64,000 nt of DNA, from assembly GCA_903830985.1 (NCBI GenBank), contig CAIKVZ010000264.1, positions 41,171-105,170 on the forward strand, in the 5' to 3' direction. Under the pieces are notes generated by a model. It did no database searches, was not told where the DNA came from, and saw only the letters and a program-made list of their open reading frames with translations. Below, one piece after another: positions 16,163 to 25,921 of the stretch (positions are counted from its first letter, which is position 1; the number at the start of each line of letters is the position of its first letter). The DNA is from an uncultured beta proteobacterium. Its GTDB lineage: Bacteria; Pseudomonadota; Gammaproteobacteria; Burkholderiales; Burkholderiaceae_C. A program made the position numbers and the translations under genes.

Positions 16163-17194
16163 TCAGCCGTTCTTGATGCGGCTTACCAGCGCCTGGGTGA
16201 ACTCCGCCGTGCCCGACTTTCCGCCCAGGTCGCCGGTGCGGATGTTGTCCAGGTTCAGCGTATCGGATATGCCCTGGCGCAAGCGCGTGGCCAGATCGGG
16301 CAGCTTGCAGTGGTCCAGCATCATCGCGGCGGCCAGCATCAGGGCGATCGGGTTGGCGATGCCCTTGCCTGCGATGTCGGGCGCCGAGCCGTGCACGGCC
16401 TCGAAGATGGCCGCGTCGGCGCCGATGTTGGCGCCCGGCGTCATGCCCAGGCCACCGACCAGTCCGGCCACCAGATCGGACAGGATGTCGCCGAACAGAT
16501 TCGTCGTGACCAGCACGTCGAATTGCCAGGGGTTGAGCACCAGTTTCATGGCGCAGGCGTCGATGATCACGGTGTCGAGGATGAATTTCCCCTTGTACTT
16601 GCGTTCGTACAACTCCAGTCCGGTCTCCAGGAAGATGCCGGTCAGCGCCTTCATGATGTTGGCCTTGTGCACGATCGTCACCTTCTTGCGCCCGGTGTTC
16701 ACGGCGTGCTCGAATGCGTACTCCAGCAAACGCCGGCTGCCGGCGCGGGTGTTGATGCCGGTGGCCATGGCCACGGCGTGCGGGTCGTCGTCGATCTGCA
16801 CGTAGTGCTCGTGGCCGATGTACAGGCCTTCGAGGTTTTCGCGCACCACCACCAGGTCGATCTTGTCGAAGCGCCCGCCCGGAATCAGCGTGCGCGCCGG
16901 ACGCAGGTTCGCGTACAGCTTGAACTCCTCTCGCAGGCGCACGTTGGAGCTGCGGTAGCCGCCGCCCGAAGGCGTCTCCAGCGGACCCTTGAGCGCCAGG
17001 CGCGTGCGCCGGATGCTGTCCAGCGTGGCGGCTGGCAGCGGGTCGCCACAGGCCTCGACGCCGCCCAGTCCTGCGATCTGGCGGTCCCAGACGAAGGGCG
17101 CCTGCAGCGCGTCCAGCGCGGCCAGGGTCGCGTCAATGATTTCCGGGCCGATGCCGTCACCCGGGATCAGGGTGGCGGGAATGGAGTTCAACAT
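16163..17194 (-). CDS. isocitrate/isopropylmalate dehydrogenase family protein
   Basis: 343 residues from the ATG at 17194, with GAGAGG 7 bases upstream; an earlier start at 17209 lacks this. The opening TLIPGDGIGPEI, the substrate-arginine region (VRLREEFKLYANLRPARTL), VVVRENLEGLYIG, the catalytic KANIMK, and the C-terminal EAVHGSAPDIAGKGIANP place it in the beta-decarboxylating dehydrogenases. The short length and TPSGGGYRSSNVRLR phosphate-site loop favour an NAD-dependent isocitrate dehydrogenase over LeuB. A FNR-like half-palindrome lies about 90 bases upstream. It stands alone between convergent and divergent genes. Confidence 0.85.
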   Translation of the reverse strand: MLNSIPATLIPGDGIGPEIIDATLAALDALQAPFVWDRQIAGLGGVEACGDPLPAATLDSIRRTRLALKGPLETPSGGGYRSSNVRLREEFKLYANLRPARTLIPGGRFDKIDLVVVRENLEGLYIGHEHYVQIDDDPHAVAMATGINTRAGSRRLLEYAFEHAVNTGRKKVTIVHKANIMKALTGIFLETGLELYERKYKGKFILDTVIIDACAMKLVLNPWQFDVLVTTNLFGDILSDLVAGLVGGLGMTPGANIGADAAIFEAVHGSAPDIAGKGIANPIALMLAAAMMLDHCKLPDLATRLRQGISDTLNLDNIRTGDLGGKSGTAEFTQALVSRIKNG

Positions 17195-17283
17195 GTTCAG
17201 ACCTCTCAAAAAAGTTGCAGCGCTGCGGTTTTTCCCGCAGTGCCCAGTCTAAGGTCTGAATCAGACGGTGTTGCGCTTTTTGC

Positions 17284-17297
17284 TTGACCTGCATCAG
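17284..17297. promoter_or_regulatory. FNR/CRP-like box
   Basis: TTGACCTGCATCAG resembles the FNR/Anr consensus TTGAT-N4-ATCAA with two mismatches. It lies about 90 bases upstream of the dehydrogenase start on the minus strand. A second site with the same TGACCTGCATCA core is found at 36399-36412 upstream of the DASS permease. Two matches by eye are suggestive only. Confidence 0.35.
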
Positions 17298-17343
17298 ACG
17301 CCGACACGGCCATCGGCGAGCCGGTCGAGCAGCGCCGCATTGC

Positions 17344-17598
17344 GTGCAAAATAAACACCCCTGGCCCTCCCCCATCGGGTTTGACGTCACGGCCGAGGAG
17401 CTCGCCCAGGCGCAGGCCCTGCTGACACGCCATCTGCCGGTTGACGCCCATGCCCGCCCGGGGCGCACTTTTGTCGCGGGGGCGCAGAACCTGTCGGGGC
17501 TGGTCTGGGTGTACGCCAAGCTCGGAACTTTTGAAGAACGCACCATTGCCGACATGCACGCAGGCATGTCGCGCGGGCCGGCGCCGGTGCGCGGCTGA
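17344..17598 (+). CDS. possible 84-residue protein, antisense to a protease tail
   Basis: From a GTG at 17344 the frame encodes 84 residues. Codon third positions are mostly G/C and the composition looks protein-like (FDVTAEELAQAQALL, NLSGLVWVYAKLGTFEERT). It has no visible ribosome site, and its last 212 bases overlap the 3' end of the CPBP protease frame on the other strand, whose tail there looks unlike protein. One reading is that this is the real gene, or a fragment of one, and that the protease frame merely reads on through it. Family not recognised. Confidence 0.35.
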   Translation: MQNKHPWPSPIGFDVTAEELAQAQALLTRHLPVDAHARPGRTFVAGAQNLSGLVWVYAKLGTFEERTIADMHAGMSRGPAPVRG

Positions 17599-18262
17599 GC
17601 ACGAACAAGGCCAGCAGCGACAGCGGCAGCGCCCAGAATCTGACCAGTGTCATGGGCAGCAGCGCGGGCAGGGCGAAGAGTGCGTCGTAAGCGGTGTGCA
17701 GCAACACCACCGCCAGCATGCTGCCGGATCTCGCGTACACCAGACCCAGCACCCCACCTGAAAGAAAGATATTGGCGTAGGACGACAGCGAGTCTTCGAC
17801 CACGCCGACGTGCCAGGCGGTGAACAGCAGGCTGCTTGCGAGCAGTCCAACGCGAAAACCGAACCTCTTCTGCAGCAGGTTCTGGAGAATGCCTCGAAAC
17901 AGGAATTCCTCCTTGATGCCCACCGGCAGGCTGGTGACAGCAAAGAGCAGTGACGTGGCCAGCGGGACGGCGGGCCGTTCAAGCAGCAGCGGCACGGTCA
18001 TGAACAGTAGCATTGCGCCAAGCAGCGCAGGCCGGCGCAGTGCCGAGGGCTGGGGTTCCCGCGAAAGTAGCTGCGGCTTGAGCAGCCGCCAGAAGAGCAG
18101 GGCTGTGGCGCAGCGCAGCGCTGTGCGAAACAACTCCACACCCAGTGGCGAGTCGGCAAAAAAATGCAGCGACAGCCGGGTCGCGACCATGAATGTCAGC
18201 TCGGCGAGCGCGACAATGACCAGCGGCTTGAGCAGTCCCGCCGAGGTTTGCCGGTTCAACAA
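17387..18262 (-). CDS. CPBP-family intramembrane metalloprotease (CAAX-like)
   Basis: 291 residues as an open frame, from a TTG start. Seven or so hydrophobic spans carry the family motifs: EEFLFRG (E118, E119, R123), FTAWHVG (H151) and LLHTAYDAL. These make the EExxxR/H/H active site of CAAX-prenyl-protease-like (ABI/CPBP) enzymes, which in bacteria often act in bacteriocin handling or stress. The recognisable protein ends near residue 225. The last 65 residues (rich in Arg, Pro, Cys, Ala) are antisense to a better-looking frame and are probably read-through after loss of the normal stop. It follows the FUSC gene by 91 bases. Confidence 0.72.
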   Translation of the reverse strand: MLNRQTSAGLLKPLVIVALAELTFMVATRLSLHFFADSPLGVELFRTALRCATALLFWRLLKPQLLSREPQPSALRRPALLGAMLLFMTVPLLLERPAVPLATSLLFAVTSLPVGIKEEFLFRGILQNLLQKRFGFRVGLLASSLLFTAWHVGVVEDSLSSYANIFLSGGVLGLVYARSGSMLAVVLLHTAYDALFALPALLPMTLVRFWALPLSLLALFVLSRAPAPARATCLRACRQWCVLQKFRAWRTPRPAPTGSAPPRQKCAPGGHGRQPADGVSAGPAPGRAPRP

Positions 18263-18353
18263 CTGCGCTCGCCAGGGATGATGAATTTTGTCATCGGGCC
18301 ATCCTATGCGCCAGCCTTGGATTTGACCATGACCCCAAGGGGCAAGGCGGGGA

Positions 18354-20561
18354 CTATTTTCGGCCTGGCGTCGGGGCTTCTACCAACTGCAGCACCTGAT
18401 CGGCGTCGCTGCGCAGTTGTCCGGCGATATCCCCCGCCAGATCCAGACGCCGCAGCAGCCAGGGACTGAGGTCGCTGTCAAACGGGTCGTTCAGTTCAAT
18501 CGCTTCAACCGCACCGGGTCGGTTTGATGCCACCGCAGTGGTGTGAGCCTGCATCAGCGTGGTCCCGATGGTCTGCGCGGCCTGCTGCATTGGCGTGCGG
18601 ATCTGCTGCAGCGTCAGGGCACCGCGCCGGCGCAGCAGCATGGTCTTGACGGTGGTGAGTTGCGCCAGCAACTGGTAGCTGCGCGCCAACAGGCGCCCCA
18701 GCGGCTCCAGTGGCGGACGCACGGCGCGCGGCTCCGAGAGCGAGCGTTGCGTGGCCTGCACCAGCGCCGACAGGCTGTCGTAGGCCTCCCGCCGCGCCAA
18801 TCGCCATTGCAGTTCGGGTTCGTTGTCCACGGCCTGCAGTTGCCCCAGACCGAGGGCGACGCGCGCATGGCGCGCCTGCGCTGCCAGGCTGCGCCGCACC
18901 AGCGCGGGAATCTGCTGGCGTTCCCAGGACGGCAAGACATAGCTGAAGGCCCAGGCAATGGCCACGCCGAGCAGGGTGTCGGCGAGGCGCTCGACCACTT
19001 CGAAGCCCGGGCTGACGCCCGCGTTGAGCATGTGCGCCTGCAGCAGGCCGAGCACGGTGGCGGCCACGGCGGTGATCAGGTAGCGCCGCACGGCAAAAGC
19101 ATGGGCCACGGCCTGCGACAGCGTGACCAGCACCAGCAGCACCAGCGGCGGAGCCTGCAGCGCGAGCAAGGCGCCGGCCAGCACACAGCCCACCGCAGTG
19201 CCGGCCACGCGGTGGTTGCGACGTTCCAGGGTCTGCGCCAGGCTGCCGCGCAGCACCACCACGATGGTCAGCAGGATCCAATAGTCGTGCGTGCCCCATG
19301 GCAGAGCCAGGCCGATGGCGTAAGCCGTGCCTATGGCCAGCGCCGCGCGGATCGCGTGGCGCAGCGGCGGCGCGTCCCAGCGCCACATGGCGATGAAGGG
19401 TTGCCAGGACCAAGCCGTGGGGCTGACAAACAAGCCCCAGTGCGTGCGCACCAGTTCGATGTCGGGCAGGGCTTCGCCTCGGCCCAGGGCAACCAGCCGC
19501 AGGGTTTCGTCGTCGAGGTGGCCCACGCGGTGCGCCAGACCCATTGCCAGCATCCCCGGTGACGGTCCTTCGCCGGCGCTTTGCGGCGCAGCATCGGCCC
19601 ACTGCAGGCTGGCCAGACGCGAGCTGTGATTTTCAAAAACTGGTGGCACGCGCCCGCGCAACAGCGCATCGGCCAGGCGCTCGATCTGGTCGGCCAGGCC
19701 GTCCACCACCTCGCTCAGGGCGCCAAGGACCGGCGCATGGCCGGCCTGCGACTTGAGCGTGTCCAGGTCGAGCTCGCAGATCAGCAGATGGTCGCGCATC
19801 TCCAGCACCGCCATCAGCATCCCGGCGAGCTGCTGGCGCCGCGGCGTGCGCGGCGACTCCAGCAAAATGTCGCGTGCGGTCTGCAACTGATCGGCCAGCG
19901 CCGCCTGCTGTTGCAGCAATTGGCCGATGAGGGGTGCCGGCGCATCCGCTGCAGCGTCGCCTGGTGCAAATTGCCGCGCCTGGGTGCGCATCAACCGGGC
20001 CAGCGAGAACAGGCTGTCGGCCAGCATTTGCACGCGGTAGCGGGCGTTCAGCGCGGCGTTGGCCAGCGTGGCCCAGACCAGGTAGGCGCCGGAGCCCAGG
20101 GCAAAGTAGCCGCACGTGGACAGCGTGGTGGCACCGTCTTGGTGATTCGGCACGGCCATGGAGAAGACCATGGAAAACATCACCGAGATCGCAATCGGCA
20201 GTCCGCGCTTGCCCCAGGCCGCCGCCAAAAAAGCCAGGAAACTCGCCGGCACCAGCAGCAGGCCCAGCGCGATGGGAGAAGCGTGCAGCACCTGCACGGC
20301 GAAGAACAACGGCAGGCCGAGCAACGCGGCGGGCAGCAGTTGCCAGAACTTGCCACGTTGCGGCGCCGGCTGATCGGGCGGGATGCAGACCACCACGCCG
20401 ACCGACGCGGCGGCTGCGGCAAAGGCGCCGAACAGCAGATGGATGCTGCCCGAAATCAGCAGCAGCCCCAGCGCCGCCGACAGTCCGTTGGCGACGTAGT
20501 GGCTCAGTGCGATGCGCAGTGCCGCCTGTTGATGGGCGACCGAAAATCTAGCTATTGGCAT
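18354..20561 (-). CDS. FUSC-family inner-membrane protein (YccS/AaeB-like)
   Basis: 735 residues from the ATG at 20561, which overlaps the end of the hybrid kinase gene by 14 bases. Two blocks of about five to six membrane spans each (about 25-160 and 385-520) are both followed by a long helical cytoplasmic region, the duplicated FUSC layout of YccS, YhfK and AaeB. The second block opens with [16 protein letters not shown] and [15 protein letters not shown], a strong FUSC signature. AaeB-type proteins export aromatic carboxylic acids. No HlyD-like adaptor is next to it, so it is closer to YccS/YhfK in layout. Substrate not known. Confidence 0.87.
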   Translation of the reverse strand: MPIARFSVAHQQAALRIALSHYVANGLSAALGLLLISGSIHLLFGAFAAAAASVGVVVCIPPDQPAPQRGKFWQLLPAALLGLPLFFAVQVLHASPIALGLLLVPASFLAFLAAAWGKRGLPIAISVMFSMVFSMAVPNHQDGATTLSTCGYFALGSGAYLVWATLANAALNARYRVQMLADSLFSLARLMRTQARQFAPGDAAADAPAPLIGQLLQQQAALADQLQTARDILLESPRTPRRQQLAGMLMAVLEMRDHLLICELDLDTLKSQAGHAPVLGALSEVVDGLADQIERLADALLRGRVPPVFENHSSRLASLQWADAAPQSAGEGPSPGMLAMGLAHRVGHLDDETLRLVALGRGEALPDIELVRTHWGLFVSPTAWSWQPFIAMWRWDAPPLRHAIRAALAIGTAYAIGLALPWGTHDYWILLTIVVVLRGSLAQTLERRNHRVAGTAVGCVLAGALLALQAPPLVLLVLVTLSQAVAHAFAVRRYLITAVAATVLGLLQAHMLNAGVSPGFEVVERLADTLLGVAIAWAFSYVLPSWERQQIPALVRRSLAAQARHARVALGLGQLQAVDNEPELQWRLARREAYDSLSALVQATQRSLSEPRAVRPPLEPLGRLLARSYQLLAQLTTVKTMLLRRRGALTLQQIRTPMQQAAQTIGTTLMQAHTTAVASNRPGAVEAIELNDPFDSDLSPWLLRRLDLAGDIAGQLRSDADQVLQLVEAPTPGRK

Positions 20562-22530
20562 GTGGCTGCAGGGGTTGCGCAAACCGCAGCAGCAGCGCCA
20601 CCAGATCGTTGACATTGAAGGGTTTGCCGAGGTGCTCGTTCATGCCGGCGTCCAGGCATTTCTGGCGGTCCGACGCCATGGCGTTGGCTGTCATGGCGAT
20701 GATCGGCAGGTGCGTGAGCTTGAGTTCGTGGCGGATGTGGCGTGTCGCCTCCAGCCCGTCCATCACCGGCATTTGCATGTCCATCAGCACCACATCAAAG
20801 CCCTCGGGCGCGGCCTGCAGTGCGTCGACTGCCTCCTGTCCATTCACTGCCAGCAGCACGCTCGCACCCTGGCGCGCCAACAACTTTTGCGCCACCATCT
20901 GGTTGATCGGGTTGTCCTCGACCAGCAGCACGCGTAACCCGGCAAGTGGGACTGCAGCGGCTTCGTTGGCGGGAGCCGCCAGCCTGCTGAGATCGGTCGT
21001 CGCCAGCTGCGCCGGCAAGGGCAGATGCAGGTCAAAGTGGAACCTGCTGCCGGCCCCGAGCTGACTGCTCACGTGGAGCTCGGAACCCATCAAAGCCAGC
21101 AGGCTCTTGCTGATCGCCAGGCCCAAACCGGTGCCACCAAAGCGGCGCGTGGTGGACGCTTCGGCCTGCGAGAAACCCTCGAACACCCGGGCCTGCTGCG
21201 CGGGCGACATGCCGATCCCCGAATCAACCACCTCGCAGGCCAGCACCACGTCGTGCCCGGTTCGATGCCGCTGCTGCACGTGGATCCGGACCTCGCCCTG
21301 GGCGGTGAACTTGAGGGCATTGCCGCCGAGGTTGATCAGCACCTGTTTGATGCGGCCTGCGTCCCCCAGGACACGCTCAGGCACGTTCGGGTCCAGGTCG
21401 ATGCGCAGCGCGACCGGCTTGTCGCCCAGATTGCCCGAAAGCACGGTGTGCAGTTCCCGGATCAATTGCTGGAACTCGAAGGGCTCGATGTCGAGTTCCA
21501 TTTTGCCAGCTTCAACTTTGGAGAAGTCCAGGATGTCGTTCAGGATGCCAAGGAGCGAGCTGGCCGCGCCCTCGGTTTTTTCGGTGTAGATGCGCTGTTC
21601 GGCGTTCAGGTGGGTTCCCTTGAGCAAACTCAGCATGCCGAGGATGCCGTTCATGGGCGTACGGATTTCGTGACTCATGTTGGCCAGGAACTGACTCTTG
21701 GCCAGGTTGGCGGCCTCTGCCGCGTCCCGGGCGCGCTGGGTCTCGATGCCGTGCTGTTCGCGCTCCTGCACCAAATCAACGAGCCTCGTCGTGAGGCTGC
21801 CGATGTCGGTGCTGTCGGGCGCGGCGCCCGACGCCGAAGACGGGCGCAATTGCGCCAGCAACAGGTGCAGGGAGTTCAGCGTGTTGTCACGCGTGAGCAG
21901 CGTGGCCGACAGCTGCCGGTACAGCACCAGGCCCAAACCCAGGCTCAGCAGCACCAGCAATGCGCCCAACAGCAGGATCTGCGCCTTGGAGCGTTCGATA
22001 GCCGAGTTCTCCGCGGCCATGGCTGTGGCATGCAGCCTGTCAACCCTGGCGCTCAGCCGTTCGAGTTGCTGGACGATCACTTCGGTCTGGTGGTCAAAGC
22101 CGTCGGCTGACTTCATGATCCCATTTCCGGCTGCGCGCGAGGACTTGTAGGCGCTCAGCATTTGCAGTCCGGTGCCGTAAAGCCGGTTCAGTCCGGTCGA
22201 CAGAACTGCGACGTCTGCTTCAAGCTCCTTGTCCAGCGCCGCAATCTGCTTGAGCAGTTGCTGCGCGCGCTGGAGCGAATCGCTTGCGTCGGAAATCCCG
22301 TCGTCTGCACCCGTGGCTGAGGAATCGGTCAGATACTGTTGCACCTGAACGGTTTCGTAGCGCGCCTGTGCCAGACTGTTCACCAGGCGTTCCGTGACCT
22401 GATGTTCAAAGTCATTGTCGGCGCGAATCTCGCGCAATCCACCGAGCGTGACGAACAGGATCAGGATGACCAGCGCGACGCTGAAGACGACGTAGCCGAG
22501 CAGCAGTGATTTGAGGCGGTGCGAGCTCAT
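20548..22530 (-). CDS. hybrid sensor histidine kinase with receiver domain
   Basis: 660 residues. TM1 at about 8-30, a periplasmic helical sensor (about 31-182), TM2 at 183-204, a linker coiled coil, the HisKA H-box [18 protein letters not shown] with His287, ATPase boxes ([30 protein letters not shown]), and a C-terminal receiver with D584 ([13 protein letters not shown]) and the lysine in HLGKPF. There is no Hpt or output domain, so phosphotransfer must go to a partner elsewhere or the receiver is regulatory. It overlaps the FUSC gene by 14 bases, tying the sensor to a transporter-like protein. Confidence 0.92.
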   Translation of the reverse strand: MSSHRLKSLLLGYVVFSVALVILILFVTLGGLREIRADNDFEHQVTERLVNSLAQARYETVQVQQYLTDSSATGADDGISDASDSLQRAQQLLKQIAALDKELEADVAVLSTGLNRLYGTGLQMLSAYKSSRAAGNGIMKSADGFDHQTEVIVQQLERLSARVDRLHATAMAAENSAIERSKAQILLLGALLVLLSLGLGLVLYRQLSATLLTRDNTLNSLHLLLAQLRPSSASGAAPDSTDIGSLTTRLVDLVQEREQHGIETQRARDAAEAANLAKSQFLANMSHEIRTPMNGILGMLSLLKGTHLNAEQRIYTEKTEGAASSLLGILNDILDFSKVEAGKMELDIEPFEFQQLIRELHTVLSGNLGDKPVALRIDLDPNVPERVLGDAGRIKQVLINLGGNALKFTAQGEVRIHVQQRHRTGHDVVLACEVVDSGIGMSPAQQARVFEGFSQAEASTTRRFGGTGLGLAISKSLLALMGSELHVSSQLGAGSRFHFDLHLPLPAQLATTDLSRLAAPANEAAAVPLAGLRVLLVEDNPINQMVAQKLLARQGASVLLAVNGQEAVDALQAAPEGFDVVLMDMQMPVMDGLEATRHIRHELKLTHLPIIAMTANAMASDRQKCLDAGMNEHLGKPFNVNDLVALLLRFAQPLQPHANS

Positions 22531-22762
22531 TCGATGGTGTCTGACGCTGGCGTCAAGGTTTTCTCTGAAAGTGCGTTGGAGTCGCGGGACTGCGGCATTG
22601 TGGCAGCCGATTCATTTTGCCGGAAACGCAGTGCAGGCGCTTCGTGCCGGCAGCGACGTCCAACACTGATCTGCGCCAAGGCTTTGCCTTTTGGCGTAAT
22701 CGATTATTTCGGTGGGGGGTGTGGCGACTGGGCCTGTTGGCGCTGCAGTGATCTGGGTTGAT
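22531..22762. other. intergenic region between hybrid kinase and tRNA-Gly
   Basis: About 230 bases with no supported gene. It should hold the promoter of the hybrid kinase/FUSC operon on the minus strand, but no clear promoter boxes were picked. Longer open frames crossing it on both strands run through the tRNA gene or lack ribosome sites and are not called. Confidence 0.5.
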
Positions 22763-22789
22763 CCCGGGTGCATCGTCGATGCACCCGGG
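22763..22789 (-). terminator. hairpin downstream of tRNA-Gly
   Basis: CCCGGGTGCAT (22763-22773) and ATGCACCCGGG (22779-22789) form a perfect 11-bp stem with a 5-base loop, 7 bases beyond the 3' end of the tRNA gene. No T-run follows on the minus strand, so it may act as a Rho-assisted terminator or a processing signal. Confidence 0.6.
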
Positions 22790-22796
22790 GAGAACC

Positions 22797-22872
22797 TGGA
22801 GCGGGAAAAGAGGCTCGAACTCTCGACCTATACCTTGGCAAGGTATCGCTCTACCAACTGAGCTATTCCCGC
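22797..22872 (-). tRNA. tRNA-Gly (GCC anticodon)
   Basis: On the minus strand the 76-base gene begins GCGGGAATAGCTCAG and ends TCCCGC-T-CCA, with the 3' CCA encoded. The acceptor stem is GCGGGAA/TTCCCGC, the D-arm AGCTCAGTTGGTAGAGC is standard, the anticodon loop is CTTGCCAAG (anticodon GCC) and the T-arm is GTTCGAGC. All four arms can be drawn. It reads GGC and GGU glycine codons. Its own promoter is just upstream. Confidence 0.97.
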
Positions 22873-22886
22873 ATTTCGAGGTCGCA

Positions 22887-22892
22887 ATTATA
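22887..22892 (-). promoter_or_regulatory. -10 element of the tRNA-Gly promoter
   Basis: The minus strand shows a perfect TATAAT 14 bases before the tRNA 5' end, so transcription would start about 7 bases ahead of the mature RNA. A good -35 box at 17-base spacing is not evident (CGGAAA there). Confidence 0.6.
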
Positions 22893-23005
22893 GGGTGCAA
22901 ATGAGGCTTTTCCGGACTGACCCTGCAACATCGTTGTGAATACTGCGTTGGAACGCTTTGTGCATGTGCTTGCACTGCATCCTCTTTCACCTTCAGGAGC
23001 TCCCC

Positions 23006-23428
23006 ATGACGGACCACAGCAGCACCGAGTTTTCTCACATCAGGCCGGGCGATACCGCGTTTGTCGCCGGCGGTTTGCGTGATTTTTTCCTGTACCGCGA
23101 CCTGGGCATTGCCCAGGCCACGCACGGCAAGGTGATTGCGCACCTTGTCAAAGCGAACATGGCACCGGAAACGGGCACGGGCTGGCACCGTCATGAAGCG
23201 GACTTTCAGATCGTCATCATGACCCAGGGTTGGGCGCGCTTCATGTACGGCGACCAGGAGACCCTGGTGCAGGCCGGCGACGTGGTGCATCAGCGCCCCG
23301 GCATCAGCCACTACCTTTTCGATTACTCGCCCGACATGGAATACCTGGAGATCGTCTCGCCGGCCGATTTCAAGTCGGTGGAGGTTGATCCCGTTTGCGC
23401 CATTCCCGCGCCCACGCCCTGGGCCTGA
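23006..23428 (+). CDS. small cupin-domain protein
   Basis: 140 residues from the ATG at 23006, with CAGGAG 6 bases upstream. Single beta-barrel cupin: motif 1 is GWHRHEADFQIVIMTQGWARF, giving the His-His-Glu metal set, and motif 2 is AGDVVHQRPGISHYLFDYS with the last His. A metal centre is therefore likely intact. Function is unknown: small stand-alone cupins may be dioxygenases, isomerases or binding proteins. It lies divergent from the tRNA gene and convergent with a GST. Confidence 0.85.
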   Translation: MTDHSSTEFSHIRPGDTAFVAGGLRDFFLYRDLGIAQATHGKVIAHLVKANMAPETGTGWHRHEADFQIVIMTQGWARFMYGDQETLVQAGDVVHQRPGISHYLFDYSPDMEYLEIVSPADFKSVEVDPVCAIPAPTPWA

Positions 23429-23432
23429 GCAC

Positions 23433-24089
23433 TCAGAATTCCGCTTCGAGCTCGTCGATCTCGTCGGGCTCGGCCTGCGCTGCGGCGACCCATTCCAGCA
23501 TCTGCGGCAAGGCCATGATGGTTCTGGCGTAGGCCGCGCACAGCGGATTCAGCGCCACGTCATAGGTCGTAAAGCGCGTCACCACCGGCGCAAACATGGC
23601 ATCGGCCACGCCGGGCTTCTGGCCGAACAGGTAGGGGCCGCCATAGGTGGACAGGCAGTCGTTCCAGATCTCGAGGATTCGGTCGATGTCGGCCTGGGCA
23701 CGCGACCACACTTTGAAGCCCGGGCAATGCGCCTTGACGTTCATGGGCAGGGCCGAGCGCAGCGATGCAAAGCCCGAATGCATCTCGCCGCAGACGGCAC
23801 GGCAGTGCGCCCGGGCCTTGATGTCGGCGGGCAGCAACTGCGCTTTGGGTTTGACCTCGTTCAGGTATTCGGCAATGGCCAGTGTGTCCCAGACCGTGAC
23901 GCCGTCGTGTTGCAGCGACGGCACGAGCAGGCTCGACGAGAGCAGCAGCATCTCCGCCTTCATCGCCGGGTCATCGGGGGAGATCACGTTTTCGCTGAAC
24001 TCCAGGCCGGCCAGCTTCGCCAGCAGCCAGCCACGCAGCGACCAGGCCCCGTAGTTCTTGCTGCTGATCGTGAGTAGGGCTTTGGCCAT
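23433..24089 (-). CDS. glutathione S-transferase family protein
   Basis: 218 residues. The thioredoxin-like N-domain opens with LTISSKNYGAWSLRGWLL, which carries the Ser/Tyr region of the active site, and has the LVPSL cis-proline and DTLAIAEYL that bind the glutathione gamma-glutamyl group. The all-helical C-domain follows, with PYLFGQKPGVADAMFAPVV, the usual hydrophobic N-cap motif. Substrate unknown. The stop is 5 bases from the convergent cupin stop. Confidence 0.88.
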   Translation of the reverse strand: MAKALLTISSKNYGAWSLRGWLLAKLAGLEFSENVISPDDPAMKAEMLLLSSSLLVPSLQHDGVTVWDTLAIAEYLNEVKPKAQLLPADIKARAHCRAVCGEMHSGFASLRSALPMNVKAHCPGFKVWSRAQADIDRILEIWNDCLSTYGGPYLFGQKPGVADAMFAPVVTRFTTYDVALNPLCAAYARTIMALPQMLEWVAAAQAEPDEIDELEAEF

Positions 24090-24224
24090 GGCTTGCTCCT
24101 GTCGTGTGAGGTTTTCGATTTCTTAGGCAAGGCTTATGCCAACCGGCGGCGCGCCAGCACTTTGGCCCACAAATTGCGTTCCCCTGGTATCCGGGCCACA
24201 AGCCCGCTCCAAGCGAGAAAAACC

Positions 24225-25445
24225 ATGCTTTACCAGGCCTATCAAACCCAGTCCGACCTGATGTCGCCCTTTCGCCTGCTGGCGCAGGGCAGCAGCGCGG
24301 CCCTGTGGATGAACAAAACGGAAGGCAGCTGGCTGCGCAAACTGTCGTCTTCCCTGGAAGTGTTCTCGCGCATGCGGCTCACGCACACGCGCCCGGCCTT
24401 CGGCATCACGGCGGTGCAGGTGGGCAGCCGTGAACTGGCGGTGACCGAAGAGGTCGTGCTCAGCCTGCCGTTCGGCACGCTGCTGCGTTTCAAAAAGGAA
24501 TGCCCGTCCGATCTGCCGACCCAGCCACCGTTGTTGCTGGTGGCGCCGTTGTCGGGCCACTTCGCCACCTTGCTGCGCGAGACCGCGCGCACCCTGCTGC
24601 AGGACCACGACGTCTACATCACCGACTGGAACAATGCGCGCGATGTGCCGCTGCGCGAAGGGGTCTTCGGCCTGGACGATTACGTTGAGCACATGATCCG
24701 CTTCATCGAGACCATAGGCCCCGGCGCGCACGTGGTGGCGGTGTGCCAGCCCTGCGTGGCGGCGCTGGCGGCCACGGCCGTGATGGCCGAAGACGATCAT
24801 CCTGCGCAGCCGCGCAGCCTGACTCTGATGGCCGGGCCTGTGGACTGCCGCGTCAACCCCACGGGCGTGAACACGCTGGCCACGAGCAAACCCATCGAGT
24901 GGTTCGAGAAGAACCTCATCAGCCATGTGCCGTTTCCGCACGCCGGCCATATGCGCCGCGTCTACCCCGGTTTCGTCCAGCTCAGCGCCTTTTTGAGCAT
25001 GAACCTGGACCGGCACAAGAAGTCGTTTCGCGACATGTACCAGTATCGGGTCGAGGGCGAGGTGGACAAGGACCAGGTGCTGCAGCAGTTCTACGACGAG
25101 TACCTGGCGGTGAACGACCTGCCGGCCGAGTTCTACCTGGAAACGGTCGAGAAGGTGTTCCAGACCTATGACCTGCCCCTGGGCAAGCTCAGCTACAAGG
25201 ACCGCATCGTGAACCCTGCGGCGATCCGGCGCACGGCCCTGATGACGGTGGAAGGCGAGCGCGACGACATCTGCGCCGTGGGTCAGACCGTGGCGGCGCA
25301 GGACCTGTGCAACAGCCTGCGACCCCACATGAAGACCCATCATGTGCAGACCGGGGTCGGGCACTACGGCGTGTTCAGCGGCAAGAGGTGGAACCAGCAG
25401 ATCTATCCCAGGGTGCGCGACATGATCCACGCGCACTCGGACTGA
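24225..25445 (+). CDS. phaZ: intracellular polyhydroxyalkanoate depolymerase
   Basis: 406 residues from the ATG at 24225; longer frames start in the intergenic region. It matches the Ralstonia-type intracellular PHB depolymerase PhaZ1, which uses a catalytic cysteine in place of the lipase serine: CQPCVAAL gives Cys177. The Asp is expected in VEGERDDICAV and the His in VGHYGVFSGKRW near the C-terminus. The N-terminus reads MLYQAYQTQSDLMSPFR, typical of this family. It degrades stored PHB granules in the cytoplasm. A small unknown gene follows 29 bases downstream. Confidence 0.93.
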   Translation: MLYQAYQTQSDLMSPFRLLAQGSSAALWMNKTEGSWLRKLSSSLEVFSRMRLTHTRPAFGITAVQVGSRELAVTEEVVLSLPFGTLLRFKKECPSDLPTQPPLLLVAPLSGHFATLLRETARTLLQDHDVYITDWNNARDVPLREGVFGLDDYVEHMIRFIETIGPGAHVVAVCQPCVAALAATAVMAEDDHPAQPRSLTLMAGPVDCRVNPTGVNTLATSKPIEWFEKNLISHVPFPHAGHMRRVYPGFVQLSAFLSMNLDRHKKSFRDMYQYRVEGEVDKDQVLQQFYDEYLAVNDLPAEFYLETVEKVFQTYDLPLGKLSYKDRIVNPAAIRRTALMTVEGERDDICAVGQTVAAQDLCNSLRPHMKTHHVQTGVGHYGVFSGKRWNQQIYPRVRDMIHAHSD

Positions 25446-25474
25446 AGTCCGTCAGGACAGATAATGTCAGCACC

Positions 25475-25921
25475 ATGGACGCCTACATCCTTATCGGCAA
25501 CCCGAACACGCGCAAGGCCTCGGTTGTGCGCAGCCTGAGCGGCTGCTTCAACCGCAGCGTGCGCGACATCCTGCCGCAAGGCGCCAAGGCCCCGGTTCGC
25601 GTTTATGCGCGCGTCGGCGCGCTGCAGGATACCCGCACCGCGCCGGACGACTTTCTGCGTGAAGTCGCGGACAAACGCTGCGCGGCCGTGCTTTTTTGCC
25701 TGTCTCCTTCGGCCCGTCCCCATGAGCCGGAGCTGTATCCGGACGCGCAGGGCTACGTGACGCAGCTCAAGGCCGCCGGCTGGCGCATCCGCTCCATCGC
25801 CGTGCTGGGGCAGAACGCGGGAGGGGTGCACTCACCCAAGCTGCAGCAGTTCATCCAGGCCGGCATCACGCCGATCAACGTCACGGCCCAGGCGGTGCGC
25901 GCGCATTTCGGCTGGGCTTGA
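25475..25921 (+). CDS. hypothetical protein downstream of phaZ
   Basis: 148 residues from the ATG at 25475. The opening MDAYILIGNPNTRKASVVRSLSG is a GNPNTGK-like loop reminiscent of a P-loop (GxPxxxKxS), but the rest is too short and lacks Walker B, so NTPase activity is doubtful. Later it has AAVLFCLSPSARPHEPELYPDAQGYV and IRSIAVLGQNAGGVHSPK. No family recognised. Close spacing to phaZ (29 bases) suggests cotranscription. Confidence 0.7.
   Translation: MDAYILIGNPNTRKASVVRSLSGCFNRSVRDILPQGAKAPVRVYARVGALQDTRTAPDDFLREVADKRCAAVLFCLSPSARPHEPELYPDAQGYVTQLKAAGWRIRSIAVLGQNAGGVHSPKLQQFIQAGITPINVTAQAVRAHFGWA

Noticed and set aside
22553..23311. 252-codon minus-strand frame across the tRNA-Gly gene and cupin gene
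   Set aside because: It reads through a well-supported tRNA and is antisense to the cupin; no ribosome site.
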